This document shows, one piece after another, positions 7,104-17,126 of a stretch of 37,438 nucleotides of DNA. The number at the start of each line of letters is the position of its first letter. Within the stretch, counting starts at the first letter, position 1. Source of the DNA: Oligoflexia bacterium (lineage in GTDB: Bacteria; Bdellovibrionota; Bdellovibrionia; JABDDW01). The translations under genes and the position numbers were made by a program. The DNA lies in the NCBI GenBank assembly GCA_023250675.1, contig JAHFAE010000020.1, forward strand, positions 1 to 37,438, given 5' to 3'. Under the pieces are notes generated by a model. The model did not search any database. It was not told the origin of the DNA and saw nothing but the letters and a program-made list of their open reading frames with translations.

Positions 7104-9286
7104 CTATAAAACTTTCTCTCAGTCTTGGCCATAGAACGAATGGGGGCCGACGGCTTAAATCGAGCGCCAAATTTAGCGGCCATCATTTCTAATTCGTCCA
7201 CGATTTTTGAAACACCGATAGAATCTGCCCATCTTAAAATTCCCCCACGAAATGGAGGAAAGCCTGTGCCCATAATCATTCCTAAATCCACCGCCTCAGG
7301 AGTGCTAACGATGCCCCCCTCTAAACAAAGAGCTGCCTCGTTGACCATGGGGAACATGAGCCTAAAAATAATTTCTTCTTCCGTAAACGGATCTTTTGGC
7401 TTAGCAAGTTCAGTAATTTTATAAATCTCGTGATCCACATTTAGTTTTTTACCTGACTTATCGTAAAAATAGAACCCCGTGCCATTTTTCTTTCCAAATT
7501 TTTTGGCATCAACGACTTTTGACATAAGCGGCGCTGCGGCTGCTCGCTCACCCAAGTCATGCCCCAAGATTTTTGCTACTTTGGCAGCCACATCAATACC
7601 GATCTCGTCTATGAGGTGAAGAGGCCCCATGGGCATTCCAAATTTTAAAAGTGTTTTATCAATAAACTCTATGCTGGCCCCATCACCCAGTGTGAAACAA
7701 GCTTCATTGAGGTAAGGCATCAATAAACGATTAACTAAAAAGCCTGGGCCATCTTTGACGACAATTGGAGTTTTACCCATACGTTTTGAAAGCGCATAAA
7801 TCGTTGCCGCCGCACGATCACTTGTCTTTTCGCCTCTAATAACTTCGATCAACGGCATTTTATTAACGGGATTAAAAAAGTGCATACCCACAAAATTTTC
7901 TGGCCGAGCCATGGCTTTGGCCATTTCATTAATGCTTAAGCTTGAGGTATTGCTGGCAATGATGGCGTCTTCTCTTGTTTGAGTTTCTAATTCGGCTAGA
8001 ACTTTTTTCTTAATATTAATATCTTCAACGATAGCTTCAACAACGACGTCTAGATTTTTAAAGCCAGCATAGTTGGTACCACCACTAATGAGGCTCATTT
8101 TTCGTTTAAATTCGTATTTGGTCATCTTCTTACGTTTTACAGATTTACCAAAAATATCTATTGCCGCCTTAAGACCCTTGCCAATGGCCTCAAAGTTAAC
8201 GTCTTTAAGACGTACAGAAATTTCTTTTTCTGCGGCAAGTTGAGCAATACCGCCGCCCATGGTTCCTGCACCTAAAACCCCACAAGATTTTACATCTAAT
8301 GGCGTCACATCGCCGGTAACACCTGTTTGTTTTTTCACGGCTTCGGTCATAAAAAATAAACCAATAAGATTTTTACTCACACTGGTGGCGGCAACTTCGC
8401 CAAATCCTTTAGCCTCAATGGCTAACCCCTTTTCAAGACGACTTCCGTAGGTTTTGCGAACAACTTCTAATGCCTTTAATGGTGCCGGATAATGGCCCAT
8501 GGTCTTTGACATAAGCATTTTTTTAGCTTGAGAGAAAACAATAGGCCGACCCAATGGACCTTCAAGAAACATTCCGCCAAGGCCTTTAGACTGAAATCTC
8601 TTATTTCTTTTCTTAGACCCCGCTTTAATAACTTCTTGGGCTAAATGGAGAGCTTGTTGTTCTAAAAGCTCCTTGGGAACGCATTTATCTATAAGACCAA
8701 TGCTTAAAGCTTTTTTCCCAACCACACTTTTGCCCGCTAAAATAATATCTAAAGCAGCTTGAACTCCGATAAGACGAGGAAGTCTTTGCGTTCCACCAAA
8801 ACCTGGAATCACACCAAGATTAACTTCAGGTAACCCAATCTTTGTTGCCGGGTCATCAGTACCAATTCGATAGTCACAAGCTAAAACCATTTCGCAGCCA
8901 CCACCCAAGCAAGCGCCATGAATGGCCGCGATGGTGGGGATTTGCAAATTTTCTAACTCATTAAAAATAGATTGACCCAACTGACATGCCTCTTGAGCAT
9001 CTTCTGGGGTTTTAAGACCTTTGATTTCTTCGATATCAGCACCCGCAATAAAAATGCTGGATTTGCGAGAAATCAAAATAACCGCTTTAAATGCAGATTT
9101 TGATAACTCACCGATAATCTCGTGGAGCCTCGCCAAAACGGGGCTTGCCAATTTATTTGCTTTTTCCCCGGGCATATCAAACTCAACCCAAACGATCTCA
9201 CCTTGGGCAGTTAATCTAATGGCTTCTCCGTTAGGAGTGATTCGAGTAATAATACTAAGATTCTCTTTCGACAACGATGGCTCCAC
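7100..9286 (-). CDS. fadJ: Fatty-acid oxidation complex alpha subunit (enoyl-CoA hydratase / 3-hydroxyacyl-CoA dehydrogenase)
   Basis: This 728-residue bifunctional enzyme hydrates trans-2-enoyl-CoA and oxidises the 3-hydroxyacyl-CoA with NAD in beta-oxidation. The crotonase domain (about 25-220) shows GACLGGGCEMVLACDYR with Glu132, and GLPEVNLGVIPGFGGTQRLP with Glu154. The NAD-binding domain starts at GVLGAGTMGGGIAQ (337-349). The dehydrogenase signature GMHFFNPVNKMPLIEV holds His469 and Glu481. The C-terminal dimerisation domain follows. Length matches the FadB/FadJ family (about 715-730). Translation starts at a GTG (9286) with GGAGG five bases upstream, both inside the 3' end of the thiolase gene (32-base overlap). 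The symbol follows the fadI-fadJ gene order and could equally be given as a fadB-type. Confidence 0.93.
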   Translation of the reverse strand: MEPSLSKENLSIITRITPNGEAIRLTAQGEIVWVEFDMPGEKANKLASPVLARLHEIIGELSKSAFKAVILISRKSSIFIAGADIEEIKGLKTPEDAQEACQLGQSIFNELENLQIPTIAAIHGACLGGGCEMVLACDYRIGTDDPATKIGLPEVNLGVIPGFGGTQRLPRLIGVQAALDIILAGKSVVGKKALSIGLIDKCVPKELLEQQALHLAQEVIKAGSKKRNKRFQSKGLGGMFLEGPLGRPIVFSQAKKMLMSKTMGHYPAPLKALEVVRKTYGSRLEKGLAIEAKGFGEVAATSVSKNLIGLFFMTEAVKKQTGVTGDVTPLDVKSCGVLGAGTMGGGIAQLAAEKEISVRLKDVNFEAIGKGLKAAIDIFGKSVKRKKMTKYEFKRKMSLISGGTNYAGFKNLDVVVEAIVEDINIKKKVLAELETQTREDAIIASNTSSLSINEMAKAMARPENFVGMHFFNPVNKMPLIEVIRGEKTSDRAAATIYALSKRMGKTPIVVKDGPGFLVNRLLMPYLNEACFTLGDGASIEFIDKTLLKFGMPMGPLHLIDEIGIDVAAKVAKILGHDLGERAAAAPLMSKVVDAKKFGKKNGTGFYFYDKSGKKLNVDHEIYKITELAKPKDPFTEEEIIFRLMFPMVNEAALCLEGGIVSTPEAVDLGMIMGTGFPPFRGGILRWADSIGVSKIVDELEMMAAKFGARFKPSAPIRSMAKTERKFYR

Positions 9287-10553
9287 CTTGTCCTCCGCCT
9301 ATACATAATGTTGCTAATCCAAACTGAACGTTGCGACGATTCATTTCTTTAAGTAAAGTCAAAACAAGCCTTGTGCCTGTGGCCCCAACTGGGTGTCCCA
9401 ACGCGACGGCTCCACCATTCACGTTCAAAATTTCAGGGTTAAGATCACCAGTAGCTTCTTCAGAGTTTAATCGATCTTTTGAAAATTTCTTTGATGAAAA
9501 CGCTTTTTCACAGGCAATAACTTGGGCCGCAAAAGCTTCGTTAAGTTCAACCAGTCCCATGTCTTTAAGTTTAAGACCGGCTCGTTTAAGGGCCAGGGGT
9601 GTAGCTAAGGCGGGACCCAAACCCATTCGCTCAGGTTCAATGCCGGCAAACGCATAAGATCTCATTGTACCCAAAGGTTTATATCCTATGCTTTGAGCTC
9701 TCTCTCGAGACATCATCAAGACCATAGCGGCGCCGTCGGTGAGTGGACAAGCGTTGCCCACCGTGATTGAACCGTACTTTTTATCAAAGTAAGGTTTTAG
9801 TTTTGCAAGCATCTCCATGCTTTGGTCTTTTCTGGGACCAATATCATCTTTAATAATGTTTTCGTATTTGGGAGGCAAAAATACCGGCGTGATTTCTTGT
9901 GCTAATAATCCTTTTTCCATGGCAGCCACCGCTTTTCGGTGACTCCCCAGAGCAAATTTATCTTGTTCTTCTCGAGAGATTTCGAATTCACGGGCTAAAA
10001 TCTCAGCGGTTTGGCCCATATTCAATCCACAAAACGGATCAGTAAGACCTACAACAATAGAAATGACAGGCTTTAAATATGCAAGTTTGAGTTGACTTAG
10101 CAATTGAAGCTTTTCAGGAAAAGACTTTGCCGACATCACTTTTGCAAAGACGTCGGTGAACTCTTTAGAAAATAAAAGGGGCATATTAGACATGCTTTCA
10201 GAACCGCCAGCGATAACCACATCAACAGTTCCACTTCGAATTTTGTCAAAGCCATCGGCAATACTTTCAAGGGCCGAAGCGCAATTACGATGTACTGAAT
10301 ACGCCGAAACTTCTTTTGGAACTCCTGAATTTAGAGCGATCACTCGAGAAATATTCACCGCATCGGCCGGTGTCCCTGTGTTGCCAATAATCACCTCGTC
10401 TATGAGTTTGACGTCTAAATTAGTTCTTGCGATGAGTTCTTTGAGGGCGTCTTTTCCTAAATCTGCCGCATGAATATCTTTAAACTGTGATCCTGCTTTG
10501 ACAAATGGCGTGCGCACACCATCGACGATGACAACGTCTCTTTGTGATGACAT
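9255..10553 (-). CDS. fadI: Acetyl-CoA C-acyltransferase (3-ketoacyl-CoA thiolase)
   Basis: This 432-residue thiolase cleaves 3-ketoacyl-CoA to acetyl-CoA and a shortened acyl-CoA, as the beta subunit partner of the FadJ-like protein downstream. Visible catalytic features are Cys91 in HRNCASALES, the His loop GHPVGATG, and the C-terminal Cys in LCIGGGQGGA. The long insertion and length resemble FadI/trifunctional-beta enzymes rather than short biosynthetic thiolases. ATG 10553 has GAGAGG upstream. It is the first gene of the operon fadI-fadJ-SIS and diverges from maeB across a 194-base gap. I saw no clear fatty-acid regulator operator in that gap. Confidence 0.92.
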   Translation of the reverse strand: MSSQRDVVIVDGVRTPFVKAGSQFKDIHAADLGKDALKELIARTNLDVKLIDEVIIGNTGTPADAVNISRVIALNSGVPKEVSAYSVHRNCASALESIADGFDKIRSGTVDVVIAGGSESMSNMPLLFSKEFTDVFAKVMSAKSFPEKLQLLSQLKLAYLKPVISIVVGLTDPFCGLNMGQTAEILAREFEISREEQDKFALGSHRKAVAAMEKGLLAQEITPVFLPPKYENIIKDDIGPRKDQSMEMLAKLKPYFDKKYGSITVGNACPLTDGAAMVLMMSRERAQSIGYKPLGTMRSYAFAGIEPERMGLGPALATPLALKRAGLKLKDMGLVELNEAFAAQVIACEKAFSSKKFSKDRLNSEEATGDLNPEILNVNGGAVALGHPVGATGTRLVLTLLKEMNRRNVQFGLATLCIGGGQGGAIVVERES

Positions 10554-10697
10554 TTTCTAAACCTCTCTATTTCTAAGGCCCAGTGATGAGGACACTAACT
10601 TCACAAGCTTACAGGAAAACTTCTGATGACTACGCGCATAATCGTCTAAACCTAGATATTTAATAGGATTTCGTCGTGAAAAGTCCCATTCGCTTTA

Positions 10698-10727
10698 TTG
10701 ACATCAACTTTATCGACGGCCTATGTT
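10698..10727 (+). promoter_or_regulatory. Sigma-70-type promoter of maeB
   Basis: A consensus -35 TTGACA (10698-10703) is followed after 18 bases by TATGTT (10722-10727). Transcription would begin near 10734, just before the AAGGAG ribosome site at 10736-10741, giving an extremely short leader. The promoter lies upstream of ATG 10748 and argues against any further-upstream in-frame start. Confidence 0.5.
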
Positions 10728-10747
10728 GTACGTTTAAGGAGAAACAG

Positions 10748-13027
10748 ATGTCGTTTGAAAATGATGCGCTGGCCTATCATAGTTCAGGCAGAAAAGGGAA
10801 GATCGAAGTCATTTCGTCTAAACCCTGTTACACCCAACGCGATTTAGCTTTGGCCTATACACCCGGTGTTGCTGAACCTTGTAAAGTCATCGCAAAAAAT
10901 CCAGAAAAAGTTTACGAGTATACATCAAAAGGAAATTTAGTTGCCGTCATCACAAACGGCACAGCGGTTTTAGGATTAGGAAATATCGGCCCGGCCGCTG
11001 GAAAACCCGTTATGGAAGGAAAAGGAATTCTATTTAAACGCTTTGCTGACATTGATGTTTTTGATCTCGAACTTGACACTCAAGATTCTGATGAATTTAT
11101 CAACGCGGTGAGATTGCTTGAACCCACTTTTGGCGGAATAAATTTAGAGGACCTCAAAGCACCGGAATGTTTTTACATCGAAGAAGAACTAAAACGTACA
11201 ATGAATATTCCTATTTTTCACGACGACCAGCATGGTACTGCAATTATTAGCGGGGCAGCGTTTATTAATGCTTTAGAAATCACAGGCAAAAAAGCTGCAG
11301 ATTGCAAAGTTGTGTTTTCAGGTGGAGGAGCTGCGGCCATCGCCTGCGCCAAACTCTTTGTTACTTTAGGTGTACAACACAAAAACCTGATCATGTGCGA
11401 TTCTAAAGGTGTGATCTACAAAGGCCGCGGTGAAGGCATTAATAAATATAAAGAAGAATTCATGGTGGACACCAAAGCTCGAACTTTAAAAGACGCCATG
11501 ATGGATGCCGATGTTTTTGTCGGTGTCAGTGTCAAAGGTGCCGTCACAAAAGATATTCTAAAAGGCATGGCCAAAAACCCCATCGTATTTGCCATGGCCA
11601 ATCCCGACCCAGAAATCACTTATGATGATGCCATGAGTGTGAGAAAAGATGTTCTTATGGCTACAGGTCGAAGTGATTATCCCAATCAAGTTAATAATGT
11701 TTTAGGGTTTCCGTTTATATTTCGTGGAGCTCTTGATGTTCGAGCCAAAGCCATTAATGAAGAGATGAAAATTGCCGCTGTACATGCATTAGCAAAACTT
11801 GCTCGTGAGGATGTGCCTGATTCTGTATCAAGAGCTTACGGCGGAAAAACTTTTAGGTTTGGCCCTGAATATATTATTCCAAAACCCTTTGACCCTAGAG
11901 TTTTACTTTGGGTAGCACCCGCTGTGGCCGATGCGGCCATGGCCAGCGGTGTTGCCCGTATGCCCATTAAGAATTTAGATGAGTACCGAGAGACTTTAGA
12001 AAGACTTCTTGGCGGTACACGAGGAATTATACGAAACGTCATTAATAAAGTTAAAAGCAGTACAGATATAAATGGCCTACCTGCCATTGTGTTTCCTGAA
12101 GGACAAAACGAAAAAGTACTGCGCGCATGTCAAATAATTCTAGAAGAGCGAGTAGCAAGACCTATTATTTTAGGTAGTGATTCCTATGTTCGAACAAAAA
12201 TGAAAGAGCTTGATCTTCATAATTTAAAAGATCTTTCAATCATTCAGCCTATTAAGTCTGAAAAATTTAATTCTTACGTTCGAAAATTCCATGAAATGCG
12301 TAAGCGCCGAGGAATGACTTTTGATGAAGCTGAACGCCTTGTCTATGACCCCAACTATTTTGGGGCCATGATGGTTCACATGGGAGATGCCGACGGATTT
12401 ATCAATGGTGTAACTCAAAATTACTCTGAAAGTGTGAGACCTATATTGCGAGTCCTCGGGACCCAAACTGGTGAAACAGCGGCAGGGCTATATATCATTG
12501 TCCAAAAAAAGCGCACATTGTTTTTTGCAGATACGACAGTCAACATTGACCCTACGGCTGAACAACTAGCAACCATTGCTATCAATAGTGCTGACGCAGC
12601 GAAATTTTTTGATGTGCAACCTAGAATTGCCATGCTTAGTTTTTCCAATTTTGGTAGCACAAGGACTCCCCTGACGATGAAAATGCGTGACGCCGCTGAA
12701 ATAGTTCGCAAGCGCCGCCCCGATCTTATTGTCGACGGCGAAATGCAGGCCGATACAGCTGTTGATCCCAATATTGTTAAAGAGCTTTTTCCATTTTGCG
12801 AAATTAAAGACGGCGCCAATGTCTTGATTTTCCCTGACCTTAACAGTGGCAATATCGCCTATAAACTTATGCAAAAAATCGGCAATGCAGAAGCCATCGG
12901 TCCCATTTTAATGGGAGTTACAAAACCCGCCAACGTTATGCAGCGGGCAACTGATGTTAATGACCTTGTCAACATGGCCGTCATCACCGCCCTTCAAGCA
13001 AAGAGCATGAAAACCCACAATGCTTGA
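10748..13027 (+). CDS. maeB: NADP-dependent malic enzyme with phosphotransacetylase-like domain
   Basis: The enzyme decarboxylates malate to pyruvate with NADP reduction. The start ATG 10748 is chosen because AAGGAG sits six bases upstream and the protein then begins [11 protein letters not shown], as in MaeB proteins, and is 759 residues, the length of the E. coli enzyme. The in-frame start at 10676 would precede the promoter. The malic N-terminal domain carries [20 protein letters not shown] and the metal-binding FHDDQHGTA. The NADP Rossmann domain has a [16 protein letters not shown] glycine loop. From about residue 430 the C-terminal half is phosphotransacetylase-like and probably an acetyl-CoA-responsive regulatory module. 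Its end overlaps the hflX start by 8 bases. Confidence 0.95.
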   Translation: MSFENDALAYHSSGRKGKIEVISSKPCYTQRDLALAYTPGVAEPCKVIAKNPEKVYEYTSKGNLVAVITNGTAVLGLGNIGPAAGKPVMEGKGILFKRFADIDVFDLELDTQDSDEFINAVRLLEPTFGGINLEDLKAPECFYIEEELKRTMNIPIFHDDQHGTAIISGAAFINALEITGKKAADCKVVFSGGGAAAIACAKLFVTLGVQHKNLIMCDSKGVIYKGRGEGINKYKEEFMVDTKARTLKDAMMDADVFVGVSVKGAVTKDILKGMAKNPIVFAMANPDPEITYDDAMSVRKDVLMATGRSDYPNQVNNVLGFPFIFRGALDVRAKAINEEMKIAAVHALAKLAREDVPDSVSRAYGGKTFRFGPEYIIPKPFDPRVLLWVAPAVADAAMASGVARMPIKNLDEYRETLERLLGGTRGIIRNVINKVKSSTDINGLPAIVFPEGQNEKVLRACQIILEERVARPIILGSDSYVRTKMKELDLHNLKDLSIIQPIKSEKFNSYVRKFHEMRKRRGMTFDEAERLVYDPNYFGAMMVHMGDADGFINGVTQNYSESVRPILRVLGTQTGETAAGLYIIVQKKRTLFFADTTVNIDPTAEQLATIAINSADAAKFFDVQPRIAMLSFSNFGSTRTPLTMKMRDAAEIVRKRRPDLIVDGEMQADTAVDPNIVKELFPFCEIKDGANVLIFPDLNSGNIAYKLMQKIGNAEAIGPILMGVTKPANVMQRATDVNDLVNMAVITALQAKSMKTHNA

Positions 13028-14315
13028 TTTAACCCCGGCACCTGAGAGGGCACTTCTCGTTGGTGTGGGTCTCAAAACTGATTCAATAAACGAACTCGAA
13101 AATAATATAACCGAATTGGCTCAACTGGCAGAAACGGCTGGAGCTTTGGTGGTAGGAATCGTCAGACAACGCTTGGAAAAAATTGTTCCAGCCACTTTTA
13201 TTGGTTCAGGCAAAGTTCAAGAAATTGCAAAATTAAAAGATGAAACTCAAGCCAACATGGTCATTGTTGACACTCGACTTTCTGGAGTTCAACAAAGAAA
13301 CCTTCAAGAACTTATTGGCTGTAAAGTATTAGATAGACCCCAACTCATTTTAGATATTTTTGCTCAGCGTGCTCAAACCCGTGAGGGCAAACTGCAAGTT
13401 GAACTCGCTCAGCTTAAAGATCAGGGCCCTCGCCTTATCGGTGAAGCAATTGCCGGTCTTTCAAGACTTGCCGGTGGTATTGGAACTCGTGGCCCTGGCG
13501 AAACTAAGTTAGAAATGGATCGCAGGCGCATTCGCACCCGAATGGAGTATGTGACTAAAGAACTTGATGCCGTGAGAAAATCTCGGGAACTGCACAGGCA
13601 AAGGCGCCAATCCAGTCGAGTACCCGTCATCTCATTAGCCGGATACACTAACGCTGGTAAATCAACACTGCTCAATAAGCTTACCCGCTCTGATGTCTAC
13701 GTAGAGGACAAACTCTTTGCCACTCTTGATCCAACCACACGAAAACTTCGATTACCTCGAGGGCGAAACGTAGTTATTACTGACACAGTCGGATTCATCA
13801 ATCATCTGCCCCATCATTTGATTGAAGCTTTTAAGGCAACATTTGAAGAAATCACGGCGGCAGATTTAATTTTGCATGTCCATGATGCTTCGCACACTCA
13901 AGCATCGTTGCAATCAAAAGTTGTTACAGACCTCTTGTCTGAAATAGGTACCAAAGATAAACCCGTGATCCACGTGTATAACAAAATAGATAAAACTCAA
14001 GAACCTGCAGAAAAAAGTACTCAGCGGGAATCGCCATTTGTAAATGTCTCTGCCGTTTCTGGCGAAGGAATCGAGAAACTACTGACCGCCATCGAAGATC
14101 ACTTACTGAAAATGGCCATCCCTGTTGATTTATATTTACCTGCCGGCGAGCCAGCACTCATTTTTGATTTAGCTCGGGACGGAAAAATTATTTCTCAATC
14201 CCAGGGGCCTCACATTGTTCATTGTCGTGTCGAATTAAGTGAAGAAGCCCTTCAAAGATGGTCAAGCTTTCTTGACCAAACGACAAAAGAATCTGGCGAC
14301 ACTGGGAACTCTTAA
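13020..14315 (+). CDS. hflX: GTPase HflX, ribosome-splitting/rescue factor
   Basis: This 431-residue TRAFAC GTPase binds the 50S subunit and splits stalled or stress-inactivated ribosomes. The HflX N-terminal domain (about 10-195) contains the typical [12 protein letters not shown] and [20 protein letters not shown] stretches and the Gly-rich [14 protein letters not shown]. The G domain follows: Walker [10 protein letters not shown] at 208-216, DTVGFI as G3, and NKID as G4. ATG 13020 overlaps the maeB stop by 8 bases, so translation is coupled. Its stop lies two bases before the lolC/E-like gene. The order maeB-hflX-lol suggests one transcript from the promoter at 10698. Confidence 0.95.
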   Translation: MLDLTPAPERALLVGVGLKTDSINELENNITELAQLAETAGALVVGIVRQRLEKIVPATFIGSGKVQEIAKLKDETQANMVIVDTRLSGVQQRNLQELIGCKVLDRPQLILDIFAQRAQTREGKLQVELAQLKDQGPRLIGEAIAGLSRLAGGIGTRGPGETKLEMDRRRIRTRMEYVTKELDAVRKSRELHRQRRQSSRVPVISLAGYTNAGKSTLLNKLTRSDVYVEDKLFATLDPTTRKLRLPRGRNVVITDTVGFINHLPHHLIEAFKATFEEITAADLILHVHDASHTQASLQSKVVTDLLSEIGTKDKPVIHVYNKIDKTQEPAEKSTQRESPFVNVSAVSGEGIEKLLTAIEDHLLKMAIPVDLYLPAGEPALIFDLARDGKIISQSQGPHIVHCRVELSEEALQRWSSFLDQTTKESGDTGNS

Positions 14316-14317
14316 AA

Positions 14318-15565
14318 ATGTTAGAACGCCTGTTTATCACGAAGTATCTTTTTGGCAAAAACAAGGGATCTCTTGTAAAAACCATGGCTTTTCTCTCTGT
14401 AGGCGGTATCGGTCTTGGGGTTTTGGCCATGATAGTAGTCTTAAGTGTCATGGGAGGATTTGACGAGGCCATTAAGAATAGACTTCTAGGCGTTCAGCCT
14501 CACATAGTCGTTCAAGATTTAAGACCCGAAACTCAAAATATCGTCACCCAAGTCATAGGGGCCTGGGGAAAAGTAGAAAGTTTCTCAAAGCAAGATGTCA
14601 TTTTAAGAACTCTCGATGGTTTTTTTTCTGGAGCAATTGCTCAAGGAGTCTCCGAAGAGGCCCTGGAGCACTTAGGCCGGCGCGTTTCAAGCAAAGTTGA
14701 AGTAATTGATTCGGGAGCTAGTGTTACGACGACTTCTAAGCAACACACATCTGGAATTGATTTTAAACTGGGCCCAAAAGAAGTGGCAATCGGAAATGAA
14801 TTGGCCCGAAGTCTTGGAGTTTTCGAAGGCGACGAAGTCAATTTGGTAGCCCCTGAAAATCTATTGTTGCCCGCCGGTGAAGTGCCCATTTACGAAAAAG
14901 TCAGAGTGAAGGCCCTGGTGCGAACTGACGTCCCCGATATTGATTCTCATATCGTTTTTTATGATGCCGCAAGCGGTTTGAGAAGACTTCAAGAAACAGC
15001 AAGCCTAGAGCGAGGTTTAGAGATTCGATTGAAAGATCCAAGCGATTCACCAAGATTTGCCGAAACTCTTAAAAAATCAGGCGTCTTAAGAGTAAAAACG
15101 TGGCAAGAACTAAATTCTGCTCTATTTTATTCTCTAAAAATGGAAAAGACATTGATGGGACTATTTTTAGGTCTCACCGTTTTAGTGAGCAGTTTTTCGG
15201 TTGTGGCAGTTCTGGTTTTACTTGTCACCCAAAAACGAATGGACGTGGGCATTTTAAAATCTCTTGGTGCAACTAAAGGAAAAATCAGAAGAATTTTTAT
15301 GGCAATTGGAGCGACATTGGGACTCGTAGGAATCGGCGGTGGCACTTTACTGGGATTAATTGTTTGTTGGTTATTGGCTCGCTACCCCATTATTCGCCTG
15401 CCCGATATCTACTATGACACTTCACTCCCGGTTCGTGTAGATAAGAATATCGTCGTCGGAATAGTCATCTTTGGTGCCTTCATCACATTGCTGGGGACTG
15501 TTGTGCCGGCATGGAGAATTTCAAATTCTGATCCAGTAAAGGCGCTAAGAAGAGACGACGGTTAA
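14318..15565 (+). CDS. lolC: Lipoprotein-releasing ABC transporter permease, LolC/LolE family
   Basis: This 415-residue inner-membrane permease has the MacB/FtsX topology. One N-terminal transmembrane helix (about 22-45, after the family-typical FLFITKYL-like start LERLFITKYLFGKNKG) is followed by a large periplasmic domain, then three C-terminal helices (about 275-400). Lol permeases extract mature lipoproteins from the inner membrane for transfer to LolA. No lolD ATPase or second permease is adjacent, so the protein may act as a homodimer with an ATPase encoded elsewhere, as in LolF-type systems; that is inference. ATG 14318 begins two bases after the hflX stop. The stop shares a GGTTAACC palindrome with the stop of the convergent gene. 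Confidence 0.85.
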   Translation: MLERLFITKYLFGKNKGSLVKTMAFLSVGGIGLGVLAMIVVLSVMGGFDEAIKNRLLGVQPHIVVQDLRPETQNIVTQVIGAWGKVESFSKQDVILRTLDGFFSGAIAQGVSEEALEHLGRRVSSKVEVIDSGASVTTTSKQHTSGIDFKLGPKEVAIGNELARSLGVFEGDEVNLVAPENLLLPAGEVPIYEKVRVKALVRTDVPDIDSHIVFYDAASGLRRLQETASLERGLEIRLKDPSDSPRFAETLKKSGVLRVKTWQELNSALFYSLKMEKTLMGLFLGLTVLVSSFSVVAVLVLLVTQKRMDVGILKSLGATKGKIRRIFMAIGATLGLVGIGGGTLLGLIVCWLLARYPIIRLPDIYYDTSLPVRVDKNIVVGIVIFGAFITLLGTVVPAWRISNSDPVKALRRDDG

Positions 15566-16182
15566 CCCCAAAATAGACTTTGAAGTTTTTTCTTAACGCT
15601 ATCCCAAAAACTAGGATCCTGCGTTTGGTATTCCTTCAGCGAAATTCCAAAACGATCTACAAATGTCTTTGGTGACATGGTCTTAATGTTCTGTGGATCC
15701 TTGAAATTACCGATGAGCTGATGGTGCAAATGAGAATCTATTTCAAAATGATTTAATATTTCTAAAGCCAAATCGATAGAATGCATCTGTGGGTTTGAAT
15801 CAAATTGAATTGTTTCAGAGCTCTGGGGTTTACTTTCAGCACCCAAACCACCAACTGTCCCTTTACCGTGAGCTCCTGATTTTGGTGCAGAATGGGTAGG
15901 TATATAAACTTCAAAATCAGATTCAACAACTAATCCGGTTTTTATACCCTCAAGACAATTCCATTCCACCACTTGGCCATGAAAACTAATTTGCTGCTTA
16001 ATAATGTTTTGGCCTTTGTCCATCCAAGTAAATAGATCGGTGTTCATATCGCTATGAAACCAGCGACTCACGAGCCGATCGCTATCAGTCTCGATAAGGT
16101 CAACGGCAACTTCTTTAAGAGATTTTCCGATGCTCTTGCCATTAAAAAACTTTGATGATGGATTTTCTATTTTATCATTCAT
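15562..16182 (-). CDS. Unknown cytosolic protein in the Mla operon (206 aa)
   Basis: This protein has no signal peptide or transmembrane segment, so it should be cytosolic. The first 90 residues look folded (a WFHSDMNTDLFTWMDKGQNI segment, then beta-like stretches). A flexible Gly/Ser/His-rich linker spans about 98-125. A C-terminal helical part ends in WDSVKKKLQSLFWG. Its ATG overlaps the mlaD stop (ATGA, 16179-16182), making it the fourth gene of the mlaE-mlaF-mlaD operon. Canonical operons continue here with mlaC and mlaB, and this is neither a periplasmic MlaC nor an obvious STAS-domain MlaB. A cytosolic partner of the ABC complex is a reasonable guess; I do not recognise the family. Confidence 0.72.
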   Translation of the reverse strand: MNDKIENPSSKFFNGKSIGKSLKEVAVDLIETDSDRLVSRWFHSDMNTDLFTWMDKGQNIIKQQISFHGQVVEWNCLEGIKTGLVVESDFEVYIPTHSAPKSGAHGKGTVGGLGAESKPQSSETIQFDSNPQMHSIDLALEILNHFEIDSHLHHQLIGNFKDPQNIKTMSPKTFVDRFGISLKEYQTQDPSFWDSVKKKLQSLFWG

Positions 16183-17126
16183 TTGGATGCTGGATCTCTT
16201 TTCATAGATTCTTCTTCTTTCACATCTTGAACTGCCCCACGAAGTAAAAACGATTTTTGCATAGCACGTAATACGATAACCGCCTCTTTTAATGCCTCTA
16301 CACTCTTTTGGCTTGCCTCAGGCAGTTGAGGAGCAATTTGAGCCATGATGGGTAAAAATTTATTTATCTCGGTGGTTAATACCGAAAGTTGTTCCATGGT
16401 TTTGGACGTAGTGTTCCCTAGTTCAGGAAGGTGCGCTGAAAATTCCATCATAATAGGGAGCATTTTATTTACTTCTGTGGTGAGAGTGGCCAAATTCTCC
16501 ATGGATTTTCCAAGATGCTTTCGCCTTGTCATTTGGTGACTGAGTTCACGCACATCCAAAAGTGTTGGTAATATTTCGTCAAACATTCCGATGATTGCCT
16601 TAGATCGTTTAGGATCAGAAAAAGCTTCTGCTACAGTTTGAAGATTTTTTAAGAGACTATCGATGGTGTGAAGGTAGGGACCCAGTTTTCCGCCTCCAAG
16701 CATATCCATGATGTCCATGGAGTCTTCCCCTTCGATAGCAGAATTTTCGGCCAGCATATCTGCTGACTTAGAGCCCACAGTGATTTCAACAACTTTGTCA
16801 CCAATTATAAAAGGTCGAATCACGCGAGCATGTGAGTCTTGGCGGATTTGTCGAGAAAATTCGTTAGATACTGTGAGCTTAACAGAAATGCGATTGTCAT
16901 CATTCAAATAGACGCTATCTACAGTTCCAGCTCTTAAACCAGAAATTTGAACCATGGTACCCGGGTGCAAACCTTCACCTTGTGTAAACGTTGTGGCAAA
17001 ATGAAGTCTTGCTGAGAACCAACCTTGTTTTACCGCCACTGCGACAGTAAAAAAGAAAAGCCCGCTCGCCGCAATTATAACAAAGAGCCCAGCGGTTCGT
17101 TCGAATTTAGAAAACTTTACTTTCAT
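16179..17126 (-). CDS. mlaD: MCE/MlaD-family lipid-binding protein
   Basis: This 315-residue protein has one N-terminal transmembrane helix (about 11-32) and a single MCE domain (about 41-120) containing GLHPGTMVQISGLRAGTV and FIIGDKVVEITVG. It should hexamerise on the periplasmic side of the MlaE/MlaF complex and form the hydrophobic lipid channel. The C-terminal 180 residues are helical with an internal repeat: two similar segments, each a Thr-Thr-Glu-(Val/Ile)-Asn-Lys motif followed by a P-I-M stretch. This tail is longer than in E. coli MlaD (183 residues). It overlaps both neighbours by 4 bases, and AGAGGTGGC before ATG 17126 supplies the ribosome site. Confidence 0.88.
   Translation of the reverse strand: MKVKFSKFERTAGLFVIIAASGLFFFTVAVAVKQGWFSARLHFATTFTQGEGLHPGTMVQISGLRAGTVDSVYLNDDNRISVKLTVSNEFSRQIRQDSHARVIRPFIIGDKVVEITVGSKSADMLAENSAIEGEDSMDIMDMLGGGKLGPYLHTIDSLLKNLQTVAEAFSDPKRSKAIIGMFDEILPTLLDVRELSHQMTRRKHLGKSMENLATLTTEVNKMLPIMMEFSAHLPELGNTTSKTMEQLSVLTTEINKFLPIMAQIAPQLPEASQKSVEALKEAVIVLRAMQKSFLLRGAVQDVKEEESMKRDPASK

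Noticed and set aside
10676-10747. N-terminal extension of maeB
   Set aside because: The extension overlaps a good promoter, is not typical of MaeB, and the ribosome site clearly serves ATG 10748.
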